DNA of 64,000 bases from Paraburkholderia fungorum (GCF_003610895.1 NZ_MCAS01000014.1:1-64000), one strand, 5' to 3'. Positions 18,728-28,647 are shown, numbered from the stretch's first letter. The notes: a model not told the origin generated them from the sequence alone. Made by a program: numbers and translations.

Positions 18728-19333
18728 TTAGCCGTCGCTTCGCGCGTTATGTGCGGTCAGGAACTTGATCAGCCCGTCAACGCCGCCTTTGGAAATCTGA
18801 TCGGCGAACTGGGTCTGATAGACCTGAATCAGCCAGGCGCCCATCATGTTGATGTCGTAAATCTTCCAGCCGTTGGCGCCCTTGGTCAGCCGGTAATCGA
18901 TGGCATCATCGCCGCCATTGCTGATTACGTGCGACTGCACAACCAGGTCCTTGGCGCCGGCCGCCACGTTGACGGGCAAGAACTTGAACTTCACGTCCTG
19001 ATCGCGCAACTGCGAAAGCGAAGCAGCATAAGTGCGTACCAGCAGCAGCGTGAACTGGTCATATAACTGCTTCTGCTGCTCCGGGGTCGCCGTACTCCAT
19101 GCCTTGCCGACCGCGATCCGCGTGGTCCGCTGGAAGTCGGTAGCCGGCACAAAGCGCGTTTGAACCAGCTCGGTGATCTTGGCCATATCGCCGCCGCGCG
19201 CCTGCGGATCGGCCTTCATCGCGGAAACCGTTCCTTCGACAGCACTCTTCACCACCGCATCAGGCGCGCTTTGCGCATAGGCTGCAGTGGACACCACGGC
19301 CGCAGCCAGAAAAGCAGACAGATAACGTTTCAT
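18728..19333 (-). CDS. hpnM: HpnM/MlaC-type periplasmic lipid-binding protein
   Basis: The 201-residue product has a Sec signal peptide (MKRYLSAFLAAAVVSTAAYAQ) and an MlaC/Ttg2-type periplasmic domain. Its conserved features include RFVPATDFQRTTRIAVGKAW and a C-terminal NGWKIYDINMMGAWLIQVYQ block. MlaC-like proteins carry phospholipids across the periplasm; HpnM in hopanoid loci is thought to carry hopanoids. It is divergent from hpnN, which encodes the matching RND transporter. The start is the ATG directly before the signal peptide; a longer reading to 19426 has no support. Confidence 0.9.
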   Translation of the reverse strand: MKRYLSAFLAAAVVSTAAYAQSAPDAVVKSAVEGTVSAMKADPQARGGDMAKITELVQTRFVPATDFQRTTRIAVGKAWSTATPEQQKQLYDQFTLLLVRTYAASLSQLRDQDVKFKFLPVNVAAGAKDLVVQSHVISNGGDDAIDYRLTKGANGWKIYDINMMGAWLIQVYQTQFADQISKGGVDGLIKFLTAHNARSDG

Positions 19334-19545
19334 ACGCTCGCCAAAACCCCAGGAAGTAAGCGCCGGCAGGCTCACGAGCCCACGGCGAAAGCAGGATAGA
19401 CCAGTATACCGATATTGCGTTCCCACCCCAGTCGCGCCGCCCGGGAGCCTGGCTTGCTACCGAAGTGGAGCCGAGTCGCTCCGGCTCTGTATACTTGTGC
19501 ACTTTCGTCAAAAACACCATTCGTGATAAGGCCACCTCCGCCTAC

Positions 19546-22161
19546 ATGCTGAAGTCATCTATCGTCCGTCTCGTCGCCTATTCGGTGCGTCATCCGTTAC
19601 GGATCATCGCCCTGTCAGTCGTGCTCGCCATTTTGAGCGGCGTCTACGTCGCCCATAACTTCAAGATCAACACGGACATCAGCCGTCTCATCGAGACCGA
19701 CAAGCAATGGTCGTCGCTCGAACATGCCATGGACACAGCCTTCCCCGATCGCGGCAGCACCGTGCTGGTGGTGATCGAAGCCCGCGCCCCGGAGTTTGCC
19801 GATGCCGCCGCCAATGCCCTGACGGCCGCGCTCAAGGCCGATCCGAAGGAGTTCGTCGCGGTTTCGCAGCCCGCCGGCGGCCCGTTCTTCGAACACAATG
19901 GCCTGCTGTTCCCGTCGACCGATGAAGTGCTCTCGACCACCTCGCAGCTCGTCCAGTCGCGTCCGCTCGTCAATGCACTTGCGCACGATCCAAGCCTGAC
20001 CGGTCTCGCCGGCACGCTCACCACGAGTCTGCTGCTGCCGCTGCAGCTCGGCCAGGTCAAGCTGGCCGACATGAGTCATTTGCTGTCGCAAAGCGCCACC
20101 ACGCTCGATCGCGTGCTGGCCGGCCAGCCCGCGGCGTTCTCGTGGCGTGCGCTGGTCGACAAGGGCGTCGCCACGGATCCGGCGCGCGCCTTCGTCACGG
20201 TGCAGCCGGTTGTGAACTACGACGCGCTGGAGCCGGGCGCGAGCGCATCGAAAGCGATCCGCGCCACTGCCGCCTCGCTGCACCTCGACACGCGCTACGG
20301 CGCCACGGTGCGCCTGACCGGCGAACAGCCGCTCGCGGACGAGGAGTTCGCGTCGGTCCAGGACGGCGCCGTGCTCAATGGCATCGGCACCTTCATCGTC
20401 GTGCTGGTCATTCTGTGGCTGGCGCTGCGCTCGGGCCGCATGATTCTCGCCGTGTTCATCACCCTGTTCGTCGGGCTCGCCATCACCGCAGCGCTCGGCC
20501 TGCTGCTGGTCGGCGCGCTCAACATGATTTCGGTCGCCTTCATGGTGCTGTTCGTCGGACTCGGGGTCGATTTCGGCGTGCAGTTCGGCGTCAAATACCG
20601 TGAGGAGCGCAATCGCGACGACCGCCTGTCCGCCGCCCTGATGCATACGGCGCACAGCATCGGCGTGCCGCTGACGCTCGCTGCCGTGGCGGTCGCGTTG
20701 AGCTTCTTCTCGTTCCTGCCGACGGCGTACCGTGGCGTGTCGGAATTGGGCGAGATCGCCGGCGTCGGCATGTTCGTCGCCTACTTCACCAACATGACGC
20801 TCCTGCCCGCGTTGCTGAAGGTCTTCAACCCGCCCGTCGAGCCCGTTTCCCCCGGCTTCAAGCAACTCGCCCCCGTCGACGATTTTCTCGATCGCCATCG
20901 CAAGCCGGTGCTGATCGGCACGCTGATCGTCGTGATCGGCGCGACGCCCTTGCTCACGCATCTGCGTTTCGACTTCAACCCGCTGCATCTGAAGGACCCG
21001 CATACGGAATCGATGGCAACGCTGCTGTCGCTGAAGGACTCGCCGGAAGCGGCGGTCAACAACGTGAGCGTGCTGGCGCCGACTCTGGCCGACGCGGACC
21101 AGAAGGCCGCACGTCTGCGCACGCTGCCGGAAGTGGGCCGCGTGACCACGCTGGACAGCTTCGTGCCGATCGAACAGCAGCAAAAGCTGATGCTGATTGC
21201 GAGTGCGGCGCAGCAACTCTTGCCGGCGCTGCAACAGCAGCCCGCGCCCCAGGCCACGGACGCGGTGCGCGTCGCCGCGTTGAAGCGCGCGTCGAACCAG
21301 CTTTCGCTCGCAGCCGACGACCACCCGGGGCCGGGCGCCGCCGAAGCCAAGCATCTGTCCGCCACGCTGCAAAAGCTGGCCGCCGCCGACGCCGCCACGC
21401 GCGAGCGCGCCGAAACCGCGATGTCCGAGCCGCTGCGCATCGCCCTGAAGCAACTGGCGGATCTGCTGCAGCCGACCGAGATTACGCGCGACAACCTGCC
21501 CAAGGAGATCTCCACGGGCTGGGTCTCGAAAGACGGTCACGCGCTTGTCGACATTGCACCGAAGGTCAAACCCGGTGTCGATCCGAACGACGACGCCATG
21601 CTCGCCCGCTTCGCCCACGCGGTGAAGAAGGCCGAGCCGGGCGCGATCGGCGGCCCGATCTCGATCCTGCATTCCGCCGACACGATCATCAAGGCATTCC
21701 TCCAGGCTGCCTGCTGGGCCTTGCTGTCGATCGCGATTCTGCTGTGGATTGCGCTGCGGCGCCTCAGCGACATGCTGCGCACGCTGGTTCCGCTGCTGGT
21801 GTCGGCGCTGGTGACGCTGGAGTTGTGCGTGGTGTTCGGCATGCCGCTGAACTTCGCGAACATCATTGCGTTACCGCTGATGCTGGGCGTTGGCGTAGCA
21901 TTCAAGATTTACTTCGTCATGGCGTGGCGCCACGGGCAGACTAGCCTTTTGCAGTCGAGCCTCACGCATGCCGTGTTGTTCAGCGCGGCGACCACGGCGA
22001 CGGCGTTCGGCAGCCTCTGGCTATCGCACCATCCGGGGACGTCGAGTATGGGGCGTTTGCTGGCACTCTCATTGTTTTGCACGCTGATCGGCGCGGTGGT
22101 GTTCCAACCCGTCCTGATGGGCAAGCCGCGCCAACGTCGCGCGAAGCAGAAAGGAATATAA
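19546..22161 (+). CDS. hpnN: Hopanoid RND transporter HpnN
   Basis: The 871-residue inner-membrane protein is an MmpL-like RND transporter. It has one N-terminal membrane helix (about 15-35), a periplasmic domain, a five-helix bundle (about 280-430), a second periplasmic domain (about 470-720) and a final helix bundle (about 725-865). HpnN moves hopanoids from the inner to the outer membrane. The start is MLKSS; the upstream in-frame ATG at 19465 would add 27 non-hydrophobic residues. The stop is two bases before the mlaA start, so the lipoprotein is coupled. Confidence 0.92.
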   Translation: MLKSSIVRLVAYSVRHPLRIIALSVVLAILSGVYVAHNFKINTDISRLIETDKQWSSLEHAMDTAFPDRGSTVLVVIEARAPEFADAAANALTAALKADPKEFVAVSQPAGGPFFEHNGLLFPSTDEVLSTTSQLVQSRPLVNALAHDPSLTGLAGTLTTSLLLPLQLGQVKLADMSHLLSQSATTLDRVLAGQPAAFSWRALVDKGVATDPARAFVTVQPVVNYDALEPGASASKAIRATAASLHLDTRYGATVRLTGEQPLADEEFASVQDGAVLNGIGTFIVVLVILWLALRSGRMILAVFITLFVGLAITAALGLLLVGALNMISVAFMVLFVGLGVDFGVQFGVKYREERNRDDRLSAALMHTAHSIGVPLTLAAVAVALSFFSFLPTAYRGVSELGEIAGVGMFVAYFTNMTLLPALLKVFNPPVEPVSPGFKQLAPVDDFLDRHRKPVLIGTLIVVIGATPLLTHLRFDFNPLHLKDPHTESMATLLSLKDSPEAAVNNVSVLAPTLADADQKAARLRTLPEVGRVTTLDSFVPIEQQQKLMLIASAAQQLLPALQQQPAPQATDAVRVAALKRASNQLSLAADDHPGPGAAEAKHLSATLQKLAAADAATRERAETAMSEPLRIALKQLADLLQPTEITRDNLPKEISTGWVSKDGHALVDIAPKVKPGVDPNDDAMLARFAHAVKKAEPGAIGGPISILHSADTIIKAFLQAACWALLSIAILLWIALRRLSDMLRTLVPLLVSALVTLELCVVFGMPLNFANIIALPLMLGVGVAFKIYFVMAWRHGQTSLLQSSLTHAVLFSAATTATAFGSLWLSHHPGTSSMGRLLALSLFCTLIGAVVFQPVLMGKPRQRRAKQKGI

Positions 22162-22163
22162 GC

Positions 22164-23153
22164 ATGAAGCTGCGAACCACCGTGCTGGCGCTGGCCGCCA
22201 CCGGTCTGATCTCTGGCTGCGCGACCGGCCCCGACCGCAAACCGGGCGACCCGTTCGAGCCGGCGAACCGTGTGATTTTCAAGTTCAATGACGGTTTGGA
22301 CCGCTTCGTTGCCGTTCCAGTCGCAAAGGGTTATCAAAAGGTGACACCGCAGCCGTTGCGCACGGCGGTGAGCAACTTCTTCTCGAATCTGGGCGACCTG
22401 ACCAACGCCGCCAACAACCTGTTGCAACTGAAGATCACCGACGCGACCGAAGACATTGTGCGCTTCGCGTTCAACTCGACCTTTGGACTTGGCGGCCTGC
22501 TCGACTGGGCGACGCCGGCCGGCCTGCCCAAGCACCACCAGGATTTCGGTTTGACGCTGGGTCACTGGGGCATTCCGTCGGGCCCCTACCTTGTCCTGCC
22601 GCTATTCGGCCCGAGCACGGTGCGTGACAGCATGGGTCTGGTGGTGGACGTGAAGTTCAACCCGTTGAACTACATCGAGCCGGCGGAGCGCAATCCGCTG
22701 TACGTATTGCAGTTCGTGAGCGTGCGTTCCGACCTGCTGGGGGCATCGAGTCTGCTGGAGCAGGCCGCGTTGGACAAGTATTCGTTCGTACGCGACGCCT
22801 ATACCCAGCAGCGTAAGGCGCGCCTGCGCGGCACGAGCGACAACGCCGCGCCGCTCCCGAACTACGACGACCAGGGCGGCGACTCCGGCGCCGCCGCACC
22901 GGCCGCCGGCGCCTCGAGCGCCTCAGGCGCGGCGACAGGCGTCCCAAACTACACGGACCCCGGCGACGCCGAAGCCCCGAACGCAGCCTCAGGAAGCGCC
23001 ACAGGCGCCCCCGCGGGCGTCCCGAACTACACAGACCCAGGCGAGACGCCAAGCGCCCCAGCGGCGGCATCGGGCGTAGCAACGCCGGCCCCAGCCGAAC
23101 AAACCACGCCCGCGAGCAAGAAACCGCCGGAGGCGGTCCCTGCGACGCAATAG
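22164..23153 (+). CDS. mlaA: MlaA/VacJ family lipoprotein
   Basis: The 329-residue product has a lipoprotein signal with lipobox LISGC (C19), then the MlaA core (about 28-225) with DPFEPANRVIFKFND and the helix-rich FNSTFGLGGLLD. The family forms an outer-membrane ring that moves lipids from the outer leaflet. Residues about 228-329 are an Ala/Pro/Ser-rich tail with three copies of a PNYxDxG motif (LPNYDDQG, then GVPNYTDPG twice), which is not part of the usual MlaA core. AAGGAATATAAGC sets the start. Coupling to hpnN implies an outer-membrane step in hopanoid or phospholipid traffic. Confidence 0.9.
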   Translation: MKLRTTVLALAATGLISGCATGPDRKPGDPFEPANRVIFKFNDGLDRFVAVPVAKGYQKVTPQPLRTAVSNFFSNLGDLTNAANNLLQLKITDATEDIVRFAFNSTFGLGGLLDWATPAGLPKHHQDFGLTLGHWGIPSGPYLVLPLFGPSTVRDSMGLVVDVKFNPLNYIEPAERNPLYVLQFVSVRSDLLGASSLLEQAALDKYSFVRDAYTQQRKARLRGTSDNAAPLPNYDDQGGDSGAAAPAAGASSASGAATGVPNYTDPGDAEAPNAASGSATGAPAGVPNYTDPGETPSAPAAASGVATPAPAEQTTPASKKPPEAVPATQ

Positions 23154-23505
23154 GGGATGGGTATCAGACGACCGGGCGCGCGCGGACGGCGCGCCATGAA
23201 AGCGGGCGTAAGCAGACCGAAGCGAAGCGGTTTCATGAGGTACCGCGTCGGCGCGCGCAGCGCTGCCGGAAGAATGACTGCCTTGTCACCAGGGCGGAAT
23301 GTGCGAGAGCACAGATTCCAGATGCACCACTACCGTGGCTGCGCGGGGGACCCGCTTAAGAGCTGGCGGTTTGAGCCGCTTTCTTTTGCCTATCTTTTCT
23401 TTGCGGCAGGCAAAGAAAAGTAGGTGCCGCCCCGCACAGGGGCAACACTAATAAACCACTAACACAAACAACAAGCAAAGGCCAAAAGCAGCAAAAAAAC
23501 CGCCC
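23154..23505. repeat. Intergenic region with Burkholderia-type hairpin repeat element
   Basis: No gene is supported. A 15-16-bp imperfect inverted repeat at 23389-23424 (CCTATCTTTTCTTTGC then GCAAAGAAAAGTAGG) is followed by GCCGCCCCGCACAGGGGC. I recognise this type as a dispersed intergenic element abundant in Burkholderia/Paraburkholderia genomes. It can act as a transcription terminator or mRNA stabiliser between mlaA and the convergent hpnG. Confidence 0.6.
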
Positions 23506-24237
23506 TCAGGCAATCGCCATCAGCAAAACCCCCGCCACCCCCATCGCATGCCGCGCCTGCACCAGCGAAGTCCGCGCCGCCCGCGCATCGACAGCAACCT
23601 GAATCAGCGCCCCGAGCTGCGACGGCTGCCGCAACAGCTCCCGCAGGATCGGCCCTAACGCCGTCGTGCCATCGTCCCGCAAGCCCGCAGTCGCGGCAGA
23701 AGGCAACGTCCGCCACGCCGGATCGACAATCGCCCGGCACACAGCGAACGGCAGGCCATGCGCGGCGGCGGTCGCGCCGGCAATGTGCGACTCCATGTCA
23801 ACGGCCAAAGCCCCAGTCGAGCGATGCAGCACACGCTTATCGTCGGCGGTGACCAAAGGCGCGGTCACGGCAGCCATCAGCCCGCGCCGCAGACGCACCG
23901 TGAGCGGTCCAGTCGACAGCGCGGCGGCGAGCCTGTCCGCCCATGCCCGATCGGTCTCGAGCCGCCCAAACGGCCCCTCGACGGCCTCCCCGACGATCAG
24001 CGTGCCCGGCGCGAGATCGGGCGCCAGACCACCCGCGGTACCGAAACTGACGATTCCCGAGCAACCGCGCGCCACCGCCGCGCTCAACGCCCGCTCCAGC
24101 AGATCGGCGCGCGCCGCGTAGACCACCTCGACACCCTTGCCGCGCGCGATGCGCGCTTCGAACGCCATTCCCGTCACCACGATCACCGGCAAGGTGTCAT
24201 GGCCGTCGCCAGCTAGCGGCGTGGTCGGAAACGTCAT
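23506..24237 (-). CDS. hpnG: Adenosylhopane nucleosidase HpnG
   Basis: The 243-residue product is a nucleoside phosphorylase/MTA-SAH nucleosidase superfamily protein (GIVSFGTAGGLAPDLAPG and AVDMESHIAGA). HpnG removes adenine from adenosylhopane to give ribosylhopane or its phosphate, directly after HpnH. It is the last gene of the hpnD-hpnE-shc-hpnG transcript, starting three bases after the shc stop. Confidence 0.88.
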   Translation of the reverse strand: MTFPTTPLAGDGHDTLPVIVVTGMAFEARIARGKGVEVVYAARADLLERALSAAVARGCSGIVSFGTAGGLAPDLAPGTLIVGEAVEGPFGRLETDRAWADRLAAALSTGPLTVRLRRGLMAAVTAPLVTADDKRVLHRSTGALAVDMESHIAGATAAAHGLPFAVCRAIVDPAWRTLPSAATAGLRDDGTTALGPILRELLRQPSQLGALIQVAVDARAARTSLVQARHAMGVAGVLLMAIA

Positions 24238-24240
24238 GCG

Positions 24241-26277
24241 TTACATCCCGACCGCGACGCGGGTCAGCCCGTTGCGTTTCAGATGACGGAAGCGAGCCAG
24301 CGCCCACAGCGGGAAGAACTTGCGATAGCCGTGATAACGCAGATAGAACACCCGCGGGAAACCGGTCGCCGTGAAGCGCGTTTCGTCCCACAGGCCATGT
24401 TCGCGCTGTTCGCGTTGCAGATACTCGACGCCGCGCGCCACCGCCTCGTGATTCACCTCGCCCACCGCCATCAGGCCCATCAACGCCCATGCGGTTTGCG
24501 AAGCCGTGCTCGGCGCGCGCTCATAGCCGCGATAGTCGAGCTTGTAGCTTTCACCGCCCTCGCCCCAGCCGCCGTCGGCGTTCTGGATCGACAGGAGCCA
24601 CTGTGCGGCGCGCTTCATGCGCGGGTCGTCGTGCGGCAGGCCGGCGGCGTTCAGCGAACACAGCGCGGTCCACGTCCCGTAGATGTAATTCAGGCCCCAG
24701 CGGCCATACCAGCTGCCGTCCGACTCCTGCTCCTTCAGCATGTAGTCAAACGCACGTTGCGCCGGTTCGCTGCCCTGCGGGAATTCGCCGAGTTGCGCGA
24801 GCATCGACAGGCAGCGGCCCGACACATCCGCGGTCGGCGGATCGAGCAAGGCGCCGTGATCGGAGAACGGAATGTTGTTCAGGTAGTACTGGGTGTTTTC
24901 CGGTTCGAACGCGCCCCAGCCGCCATCACTGCTTTGCATGCCGACTACCCATTCGCGCGCCCGCGCAATGGCTTCGCGATCGACGTCCGATTGCGTCAGC
25001 GCCGCCGAGCGCTGCATCGCCATCGCCACCACCGCCGTATCGTCGACGTCCGGATAGTGCGCGTTGTTGTACTGGAAGGCCCAGCCGCCAGGCCGCACGT
25101 TCGGGCGGCGTGAGATCCAGTCGCCGCGCACGTCGAGAATCTGTAACGGACGCAGCCAGGCGAGCCCGCGTTCAGCCGCCTGTTCCGCATGTGCCTCACC
25201 GGTTTCAAGCAGCGCGTGCGCGGCGAGCGAGGTATCCCACACCGGCGACAGGCAGGGCTGGCAATATGCTTCGTCGTCCTTGATGACGAGCAGCTTTTCG
25301 ATCGACTGACGGGCAATCGCGCGATTCGGATGATCGGCCGGATAGCCGAGCACGTCGTACATCATCACCGAGTTGGCCATGGCCGGGAAAATCGCGCCGA
25401 GGCCGTCTTCGCCATTCAGCCGTTCGTCGACAAAGCGCACGGCCTCGCGCACCGAGCGGTCGCGCGTCGCCTTGGGGAACAGGCCGTCGATCATGCGCAA
25501 CATCACATCCACACCGCTGAAAAAGCGGAACCAGCCCTGATGCTGATGTGGTGCCCGCTCGCGCATGCCGGTGTTGACCGGCGCGCCGCGGAACAACTCG
25601 TCGATACGCACGCGCCGGGGATTGCGTGCGACCGGCCGCTTCGCGTTGAGCACCAGCAACGGCACGATCACCGTGCGCGCCCAGTACGACACCTTCGACA
25701 GATGGAACGGGAACCATGCCGGCAACAGCATGATTTCCACGGGCATCATCGGCACGGCGCGCCAGGACACCACGCCGAATAGCGCAAGCAGAATCCGCGT
25801 GAACACATTCACCGTTTCCGCGCCGCCGTTCGCCAGAATCGCCTCGCGCGCGCGGACCATGTGCTCGGCATCCGGTGAGTCGCCGATCATTTTCAGTGCG
25901 AAATATGCCTTCACGCTGGCGCTGATGTCGAGCGCGCCATCGGTAAAGAGCGGCCAGCCGCCGTCCGCCAGTTGGATACGGCGCAGATAGCGGGCGATCT
26001 TCTGCTCCAGTTCCACGTTCGGCGTCTCGCCGAGATAGTGGACAAGGAGCACATATTCGGCGGGAATCGTCGCGTCGGCCTCGAGTTCGTAGACCCAGTG
26101 GCCGTCCGGCTTCTGCGCGGCGAGGATCGCGTCGGTGGCGCGCGTGATCGCGGCGTCGAGCGACGCAGCGACCGCTTGCGGCGCGGCAAAGGACGCATCG
26201 TTCGGCATCACGTTCGGCGCATCGTCGGATTCAGGCAGGACGGCGTCCAGCGGCTGGGCTTGAGATAAATCGTTCAT
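24241..26277 (-). CDS. shc: Squalene-hopene cyclase
   Basis: The 678-residue product is a class II terpene cyclase. The catalytic DVDD motif is at D410-D413, and several QW repeats are visible (for example QSSDGGWGAFEPE, QESDGSWYGRWG, QNADGGWGEGGESY). It protonates and cyclises squalene to hopene/hopanol as a monotopic membrane protein. Length is normal for the family (630-720). The N-terminal 40 residues are poorly conserved. Its ATG overlaps the hpnE stop by four bases and hpnG follows, so the four genes form one operon. Confidence 0.96.
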   Translation of the reverse strand: MNDLSQAQPLDAVLPESDDAPNVMPNDASFAAPQAVAASLDAAITRATDAILAAQKPDGHWVYELEADATIPAEYVLLVHYLGETPNVELEQKIARYLRRIQLADGGWPLFTDGALDISASVKAYFALKMIGDSPDAEHMVRAREAILANGGAETVNVFTRILLALFGVVSWRAVPMMPVEIMLLPAWFPFHLSKVSYWARTVIVPLLVLNAKRPVARNPRRVRIDELFRGAPVNTGMRERAPHQHQGWFRFFSGVDVMLRMIDGLFPKATRDRSVREAVRFVDERLNGEDGLGAIFPAMANSVMMYDVLGYPADHPNRAIARQSIEKLLVIKDDEAYCQPCLSPVWDTSLAAHALLETGEAHAEQAAERGLAWLRPLQILDVRGDWISRRPNVRPGGWAFQYNNAHYPDVDDTAVVAMAMQRSAALTQSDVDREAIARAREWVVGMQSSDGGWGAFEPENTQYYLNNIPFSDHGALLDPPTADVSGRCLSMLAQLGEFPQGSEPAQRAFDYMLKEQESDGSWYGRWGLNYIYGTWTALCSLNAAGLPHDDPRMKRAAQWLLSIQNADGGWGEGGESYKLDYRGYERAPSTASQTAWALMGLMAVGEVNHEAVARGVEYLQREQREHGLWDETRFTATGFPRVFYLRYHGYRKFFPLWALARFRHLKRNGLTRVAVGM

Positions 26278-27545
26278 CGGCGTTCCATCGGTTGATTCAG
26301 CAGCGTGTCCGAGGCCTTCTGGCCGGAGCGGATCGCGCCTTCAATCGTCGCGGGCAGGCCGGTGGCCGTCCAGTCGCCCGCGAGCATCAAATTGTTCCAG
26401 CGAGTACGCGTGCCGGGACGCAGCGTTTCCTGATCCGGTAACGCGGCAAACGTCGCGCGAGGTTCCATCACGACTTGCCAGGCCGGCATCGGCTCGGCCG
26501 GCAGATTGGCTGCCTGAGCCACTTCGGCCCAGACGGTTTGCGCGAGTGTTTCATGCGGCGTGTCGAGTCGGCGCTCAGCGGCGTTAAGCGTGACCGATAC
26601 GCGGCCTTCGAAGGCGAATAGCCAGTCGGCCGTTGCATTGAGCAACCCGGTGACCGGCGCCATACCCAGCGGCGGCTCGACGGCGAAATGCACATTGACG
26701 GCCGCCGCGAAGCGATTCGGCGAGCGCAAACCGGGCACGAGCGTCTGTGCAACGTCCGGCGGCACCGCGAGCACCACGGCCTGGCTGGCGTCGAGCGCGA
26801 TGCTTTGGTCCGCGAAATTCAGTGCCGACACCCGAGCGGGGCCCGTGTCGGCAAACACCATGTCCTGCAGGCGCGAGCCGAGCCGGATTGCCGCGCCGCC
26901 GTGCTGCAACAAACGCAGCGCCGGGTCGACAAAAGCGCTGCTCAGACCGTTGCGCGCCACCAGAGGCCGGCATGCCGCACCACCGGCAAGGAGCGTTTCC
27001 CTGAGCTGTGCGCCCGCTAACGCCGCCGATGCCTCACGCGGCTCGACATTGAGCATGGCGAGAAACAGCGGCCGCAGCAGGCGGTCCCACAGCGGCCCGT
27101 TGCAGAGCATGGTCTGCGCCACAGTGCGCGCGGGCTTGGCGAACAGCAACGGCACCAGCGCCAGATAGTCGCCCGGCCCGGTATTGGGCACGCGCGCGTT
27201 CGCATCGAAAATCCACCACGGCAGACGGCCCGGCGACATGCGCACGGTCCAGCGCGCCCGCGTTGCCAGATCCACGAACGGATAGTCGGGCTGGGCCGGG
27301 CCGGCCAGTTCGTCGGCGGCACCGATCGCACGCAAATAGTTGAGCGTGGCGGCATTGCCCGACAGCACCATGTGATTGCCGCTGTCGAGGGTCGCTCCGA
27401 GCCTCGCGTCGTAGTACGAACGGCAACGGCCACCCGCCTCGGAGGCGGCCTCATGCAGCACGACCTGGGCGCCGCGGCGCTGCAATTGCACCGCTGCGGC
27501 CAGGCCGGCGAGGCCGGCGCCGATCACATGGATGAGCTTCGGCAT
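26274..27545 (-). CDS. hpnE: Hydroxysqualene dehydroxylase HpnE
   Basis: The 423-residue product is a FAD-dependent amine-oxidase/phytoene-desaturase-like enzyme. The dinucleotide motif is HVIGAGLAGLAAAVQLQRRG at its start and the C-terminal FAD segment is LAGDWTATGLPATIEGAI. HpnE reduces hydroxysqualene to squalene in the HpnCDE route. I start at MPKLIHVIGAG; an earlier start at 27689 would overlap hpnD widely. It begins four bases after the hpnD stop and overlaps shc. Confidence 0.92.
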   Translation of the reverse strand: MPKLIHVIGAGLAGLAAAVQLQRRGAQVVLHEAASEAGGRCRSYYDARLGATLDSGNHMVLSGNAATLNYLRAIGAADELAGPAQPDYPFVDLATRARWTVRMSPGRLPWWIFDANARVPNTGPGDYLALVPLLFAKPARTVAQTMLCNGPLWDRLLRPLFLAMLNVEPREASAALAGAQLRETLLAGGAACRPLVARNGLSSAFVDPALRLLQHGGAAIRLGSRLQDMVFADTGPARVSALNFADQSIALDASQAVVLAVPPDVAQTLVPGLRSPNRFAAAVNVHFAVEPPLGMAPVTGLLNATADWLFAFEGRVSVTLNAAERRLDTPHETLAQTVWAEVAQAANLPAEPMPAWQVVMEPRATFAALPDQETLRPGTRTRWNNLMLAGDWTATGLPATIEGAIRSGQKASDTLLNQPMERR

Positions 27546-27549
27546 CAGC

Positions 27550-28437
27550 TCAGAAGAGCGCGTAACGCGCGACGATCCACAGCATGCGCAGTTTCGGCTT
27601 GCTGACCTTCGTACGCGGAATGTCGAAACCGCGCTCGAGCGTTCGTTCGAGCAGCACGCGATAGACACCCGACATGATGCGCGGTGCACGCACGTGGTTG
27701 CGCGCTTCGCGGTCCATGATCGCGTCGGAGGCGGCGAAGTGTTCCTTGGCCCGTTCGGCGAGCGTGGCGCAGACGCGCGGCAGCGACGGGTCGTCGGCGA
27801 TCTGCAGCGGGTTCGTCACGGCGATGCCTTCGCGCGCCAGCAACTCGTGCGGCAGGTAGCAGCGATTGATACCGGCGTCTTCGTCGATATCGCGCAGGAT
27901 GTTGGTCAGTTGCAGCGCGCGGCCCAGATGATGCGCGAGCAGATGACCCGGCTCTTCCTGCATCCCGAATATCCTCACCGACAGACGGCCCGCCGCACTG
28001 GCGACCCGGTCGCAGTACAGGTCGAGCGTGGCTTCGTCGGGTGCGCAGATGTCGGCGGCGGCGTCCATCGCCATCCCGTCGATCATCGCGTGGAAATCTT
28101 CGCGTTGCAGATGAAACGTATGAATGTGCCGCGTCAGCGCGCGCAGGGAAGCGCGCGGTGACCCGGCATAGCACGCGTCGATGTCGGCACGCCAGCGCTC
28201 GAGCGCGGCGGCGCGCTCGGCGCGCGGCATGTCGCTGTCGGCGATATCGTCGACAGCGCGGCAGAAGGCGTAGACCTGATACATCGCATCGCGCTGCGCG
28301 GCCGGCAGGATGCGCATTGCGAGATAAAACGAGCTGCCGGATGTGGCGGCAGCGGCGTCGATTTCTGTATCGTCCACGACAAGATTGGAAACAGCCAAGA
28401 CGATCTCCGCTGGAGGCGCCCGCTGAAAGGCGTTCAA
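27550..28437 (-). CDS. hpnD: Presqualene diphosphate synthase HpnD
   Basis: The 295-residue product is a squalene/phytoene synthase family member with both aspartate-rich motifs (CRAVDDIADSDM and TNILRDIDEDAGINRCYLP). HpnD condenses two FPP molecules to presqualene diphosphate, the first committed step towards hopanoids. It is the promoter-proximal gene of the four-gene operon. hpnC, encoding the next enzyme, is about 11 kb away on the same strand, so the pathway is split. Confidence 0.92.
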   Translation of the reverse strand: MNAFQRAPPAEIVLAVSNLVVDDTEIDAAAATSGSSFYLAMRILPAAQRDAMYQVYAFCRAVDDIADSDMPRAERAAALERWRADIDACYAGSPRASLRALTRHIHTFHLQREDFHAMIDGMAMDAAADICAPDEATLDLYCDRVASAAGRLSVRIFGMQEEPGHLLAHHLGRALQLTNILRDIDEDAGINRCYLPHELLAREGIAVTNPLQIADDPSLPRVCATLAERAKEHFAASDAIMDREARNHVRAPRIMSGVYRVLLERTLERGFDIPRTKVSKPKLRMLWIVARYALF

Positions 28438-28647
28438 GAAGTTTTAATGCCTACTGCGCAACGCAGATGGCCCGCGCGCGCGGACACGCGCGAAACACCC
28501 GGCAGGGATGCCGGAAACGGCGAAAAGTATAACAACGTTTGTGAGATGCCGCAGTTTCGAGGGTGAATAAGGGGCCGGAAGAAGGACCGGGGCGCTTGAC
28601 GGCAAGCGCGCCTGCGAGGCACCGCACAGCGGCGTCGCCAGCAAAAA

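Noticed and set aside
19615..21672. 685-codon minus-strand frame opposite hpnN
   Set aside because: Arg/Gln/His-rich antisense shadow of a clear RND transporter; no family features.
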